Below are positions 5,396-7,393 of a DNA stretch of 7,393 nt, one piece after another. Source of the DNA: Anaerolineaceae bacterium UBA6801. Its GTDB lineage: Bacteria; Chloroflexota; Anaerolineae; Anaerolineales; Anaerolineaceae. Below the pieces are notes generated by a model. The model searched no databases and was not told the DNA's origin. It was given only the letters and a program-made list of their open reading frames with translations. Positions within the stretch are counted from its first letter, which is position 1. Each line of letters begins with the position of its first letter. A program made the position numbers and the translations under genes. The stretch spans positions 1 through 7,393 of the forward strand of contig DKFH01000143.1 in NCBI GenBank assembly GCA_002452315.1, in the 5' to 3' direction.

Positions 5396-7237
5396 CTATT
5401 CAACCGTGACCGATTTAGCCAAATTGCGCGGCTGGTCCACGTCCAGACCTAGCAGTGACGCAATTTGGTAAGCAAACAACTGCAGGGGAATGCTGGTGAT
5501 CACCGGGCTGAGCAGCCAGGGCGTCTCCGGCACCCAAAGAATGTGCTTCGTCAGGTCGGGGATCAGCGTGTCACCATCCGTGGCCACCGCGATCACCTCC
5601 CCGCCGCGCGCCTTGGCCTGCTCTATTTGGCTGAGCATCTTGTCATACCAGGGGTCCTTCGGCGCTAAAGCCACCACCGGCATCGACCGGTCGATCAGCG
5701 CGATGGGGCCATGCTTCATCTCACCTGCCGGGTAGGCCTCTGCATGGATATACGAAATCTCTTTTAGTTTCAAGGCCCCTTCATAGGCAATCGGCATATT
5801 GATTCCCCGGCCGAGGTAGAGCATATGGCGTGTGTTCTTGAACTTGTGCGCCATAGCCAAAATGTCCTCTTCGCGATCCAGGCAGGCCCCCACCAGCGAG
5901 GGAATGCTCGCCAGGTCATTGACCAATGCCGTCCGCCGTTCAGCATCTATGGTTCCGCGCAAATCAGCCAGGTAAATCGCCAGCATGTACAAATCCAGCA
6001 GGGGTGCAGTGAAGGCCTTGGTGGAAGCCACGCCGATTTCAGGCCCAACCTGCATCGAAATGCATCCATCGGCAATCCGCATCGCCTGGGACCCAATCGC
6101 GTTCACAATCGACCACAACTTGGCGCCCTTTCCCCGCCCTTCTTCCATTGCCGCCAGGGTATCGGCCGTCTCGCCGGATTGGCTGATGGCCAGCACCACT
6201 GTGTGCTCATCCACCAGCGGGTCAGCGTAGCGGAATTCAGAGGCAATCGCCACCTCCACCGGCACACGGGCGATGCGCTCGATCAGGATCTTGCCCACCA
6301 TGCCGGCGTGTCCCGCCGTGCCGCATGCGGTGATGATGATCTTCCGAATATCACGGGCCGTTTCCCGGTCTAGGTTGAGCTCATTCAAGAGCACCTGACC
6401 CCGGTCAAAATCAACCCGCCCGGCCAACGTATCCGTCAGGGAACGCACCTGCTCGTGCATTTCCTTTTGCATGAAATGCCGGTAAACACCTTTTTCTGCA
6501 GCCACCGGGTCCCAGGCGATATTCTGGACCTGGTATTCCACCGGGTTTCCGCCACCATCCAACACCTCAAGCCCTTCACGTGTCACCACAGCCATTTGAT
6601 GTGAATCAAGGAAAACCGCCCGGCGGGTATGCTCCAAAATCGCCGGAAGATCAGAAGCAACATAATTTTCACCCTCACCCAGCCCAATCACCACCCCGCC
6701 TGCGTTGCCCACCCGCGCAGCCACGATCTTATCCGGTTCACGGGAAGACATAACCACAATCCCATGCGCACCTTTGAGACGTTTGAGTGTTTGCTGTACA
6801 GCTTTGACCAGGGAGGATCCGCTGGCATAAAACTTTTCCACCAGGTGAACGATGATTTCCGTATCGGTCTCAGAATTGAACTGCGTCCCTTCTGCGCCCA
6901 GCTCTTCCCGCAGGGTGAGATAGTTTTCCACAATGCCATTGTGCACCACCACAAACTCGCCCGTACTGCCCAAATGCGGGTGTGCATTGCGTTGATTCGG
7001 CTCACCGTGTGTGGCCCAGCGGGTATGGCCAATGCCCACCGGCCCATGGATGGGCGTATTCTGCACCAGGGTTTCCAAATGTTTGAGCTTTCCTGCGTCC
7101 CGCCGGATCTCAATATTGCCCCCACTCAACACAGCCACGCCAGCCGAGTCGTACCCCCGGTATTCCAGGCGTTTGAGGCCGTTTAAAATAATCGGTGTTG
7201 CATCCTGCTCGCCAATATAGCCAACAATTCCACACAT
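5396..7237 (-). CDS. glmS: glutamine--fructose-6-phosphate aminotransferase (isomerizing), GlmS
   Basis: Converts fructose-6-phosphate and glutamine to glucosamine-6-phosphate and glutamate, the first step toward UDP-GlcNAc for the cell envelope. The protein is full length (613 residues; E. coli 609). The N-terminal class II glutaminase domain (about 1-240) begins MCGIVGY with nucleophile Cys2, RGYDSAG (27-33), HTRWATHG (71-78), HNGIVEN (99-105) and DTE (125-127). Two SIS domains follow, with ACGTAGHAG (304-312), SQSGETADT (352-360), STKAFT (405-410), the EGALKLKEISYIHAEAY block (486-502), MKHGP (507-511) and the C-terminal PRNLAKSVTVE containing the conserved lysine (608). At the phosphosugar site of SIS1 the usual GTS(Y/W) reads GTAG, a mild oddity. 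An upstream TTG at 7243 is rejected: GGAGG lies 9 nt before the ATG at 7237, and Cys2 must become N-terminal after Met removal. A glmS ribozyme core lies in the leader, implying feedback by GlcN6P. Confidence 0.98.
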   Translation of the reverse strand: MCGIVGYIGEQDATPIILNGLKRLEYRGYDSAGVAVLSGGNIEIRRDAGKLKHLETLVQNTPIHGPVGIGHTRWATHGEPNQRNAHPHLGSTGEFVVVHNGIVENYLTLREELGAEGTQFNSETDTEIIVHLVEKFYASGSSLVKAVQQTLKRLKGAHGIVVMSSREPDKIVAARVGNAGGVVIGLGEGENYVASDLPAILEHTRRAVFLDSHQMAVVTREGLEVLDGGGNPVEYQVQNIAWDPVAAEKGVYRHFMQKEMHEQVRSLTDTLAGRVDFDRGQVLLNELNLDRETARDIRKIIITACGTAGHAGMVGKILIERIARVPVEVAIASEFRYADPLVDEHTVVLAISQSGETADTLAAMEEGRGKGAKLWSIVNAIGSQAMRIADGCISMQVGPEIGVASTKAFTAPLLDLYMLAIYLADLRGTIDAERRTALVNDLASIPSLVGACLDREEDILAMAHKFKNTRHMLYLGRGINMPIAYEGALKLKEISYIHAEAYPAGEMKHGPIALIDRSMPVVALAPKDPWYDKMLSQIEQAKARGGEVIAVATDGDTLIPDLTKHILWVPETPWLLSPVITSIPLQLFAYQIASLLGLDVDQPRNLAKSVTVE

Positions 7238-7246
7238 AAGCAAAGA

Positions 7247-7251
7247 CCTCC
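7247..7251 (-). promoter_or_regulatory. Shine-Dalgarno of glmS
   Basis: GGAGG on the minus strand is a strong site 9 nt before the ATG at 7237. It fixes that start rather than the TTG at 7243, which would be only 3 nt away. Confidence 0.85.
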
Positions 7252-7270
7252 AGTTATCTGCGTCACACAG

Positions 7271-7393
7271 CCATCATGAAAGACCTTTCAGCAAGGTTCA
7301 GTACAGGGGCAATATGACTCGTGTTTTCAGTGGGAATTCAACTACACATGTAGCGGGAGGCATCCGCCGATCTCTCGATTTTCCTGATTTGCC
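7271..7393 (-). promoter_or_regulatory. glmS ribozyme/riboswitch, 3' portion (5' end cut by the window edge)
   Basis: A self-cleaving RNA in the glmS leader that uses glucosamine-6-phosphate as a coenzyme and lowers glmS mRNA when product is plentiful. On the minus strand 7369-7354 reads CGGCGGATGCCTCCCG, identical to the core of the B. subtilis ribozyme as I recall it. Just before it, TCGA-GAGA-TCGG (7379-7368) forms the P2.1-type hairpin, capped by a GNRA tetraloop. Directly after comes a P3-like hairpin, CTAC-ATGT-GTAG (7353-7342). CATGAT near 7278-7273 matches the conserved stretch at the 3' end of the Bacillus element, which pairs back to the P3 loop (here CATG/CATG is possible). A P4 pairing of GAATTCC with GGTCTTT is possible but imperfect. 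The cleavage site, P1 and P2 would lie beyond 7393 and are not visible. The distance from core to start codon (about 115 nt) resembles Bacillus. The 3' boundary is approximate. Confidence 0.85.

Noticed and set aside
5825..6373. 182-residue plus-strand open frame
   Set aside because: It is antisense to the conserved SIS domains of glmS. The translation shows no family features and is explained by codon bias on the opposite strand.
6629..7186. 185-residue plus-strand open frame
   Set aside because: It is antisense to the glutaminase domain of glmS, whose motifs are all intact. It has no supporting start signals.
7238..7243. TTG start for glmS at 7243
   Set aside because: It would put two residues before Met-Cys and remove the catalytic N-terminal cysteine. 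GGAGG would be too close.

Overview
The window looks like core chromosome of an anaerobic Chloroflexota-type bacterium (Anaerolineae-like). This placement is inferred from protein flavour: a PIG-L deacetylase with an 'NHPDH' motif, a PSP1/RicT protein beside a cysteine-poor Mrp ATPase, and -10-driven promoters with short or absent leaders. It has not been tested by a search. Coding density is high. No mobile element, tRNA, rRNA or CRISPR array is visible.

Layout. Positions 1-175 are non-coding, with one weak terminator-like hairpin. Positions 176-4211 hold four minus-strand genes in the transcription order mrp/apbC-like ATPase, PSP1/RicT-like Fe-S protein, PIG-L deacetylase, M20D amidohydrolase. 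Spacings are 43 bp, about 31 bp and a 1-base TAATG overlap, so this is probably one operon, with an extra promoter just before the PSP1 gene. Positions 4212-4502 form a divergent intergenic region. It carries a candidate mrp promoter, nested inverted repeats that would lie in the mrp 5' leader, a T-tract hairpin, and an extended -10 promoter for a plus-strand short-chain dehydrogenase (4503-5375). The SDR gene converges, with only 20 bp between stops, on glmS (5396-7237, minus strand), a complete glucosamine-6-phosphate synthase.

The most striking element lies upstream of glmS. The minus strand from the window edge (7393) to about 7271 contains the hallmark core of the glmS ribozyme/riboswitch: a 16-nt stretch identical to the Bacillus subtilis ribozyme as I recall it, preceded by a P2.1-like hairpin with a GAGA tetraloop. 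Its 5' part, including the cleavage site, lies outside the window. This self-cleaving RNA is best known from Firmicutes, so its presence in this apparently non-Firmicute background is the main finding.

How the genes may work together. The Mrp and PSP1/RicT pair suggests iron-sulfur cluster handling. The translationally coupled PIG-L and M20D pair suggests consecutive amide hydrolysis, possibly in thiol-conjugate or N-acyl amino acid turnover. GlmS makes GlcN6P for the envelope and is probably feedback-controlled at the RNA level by its own product.
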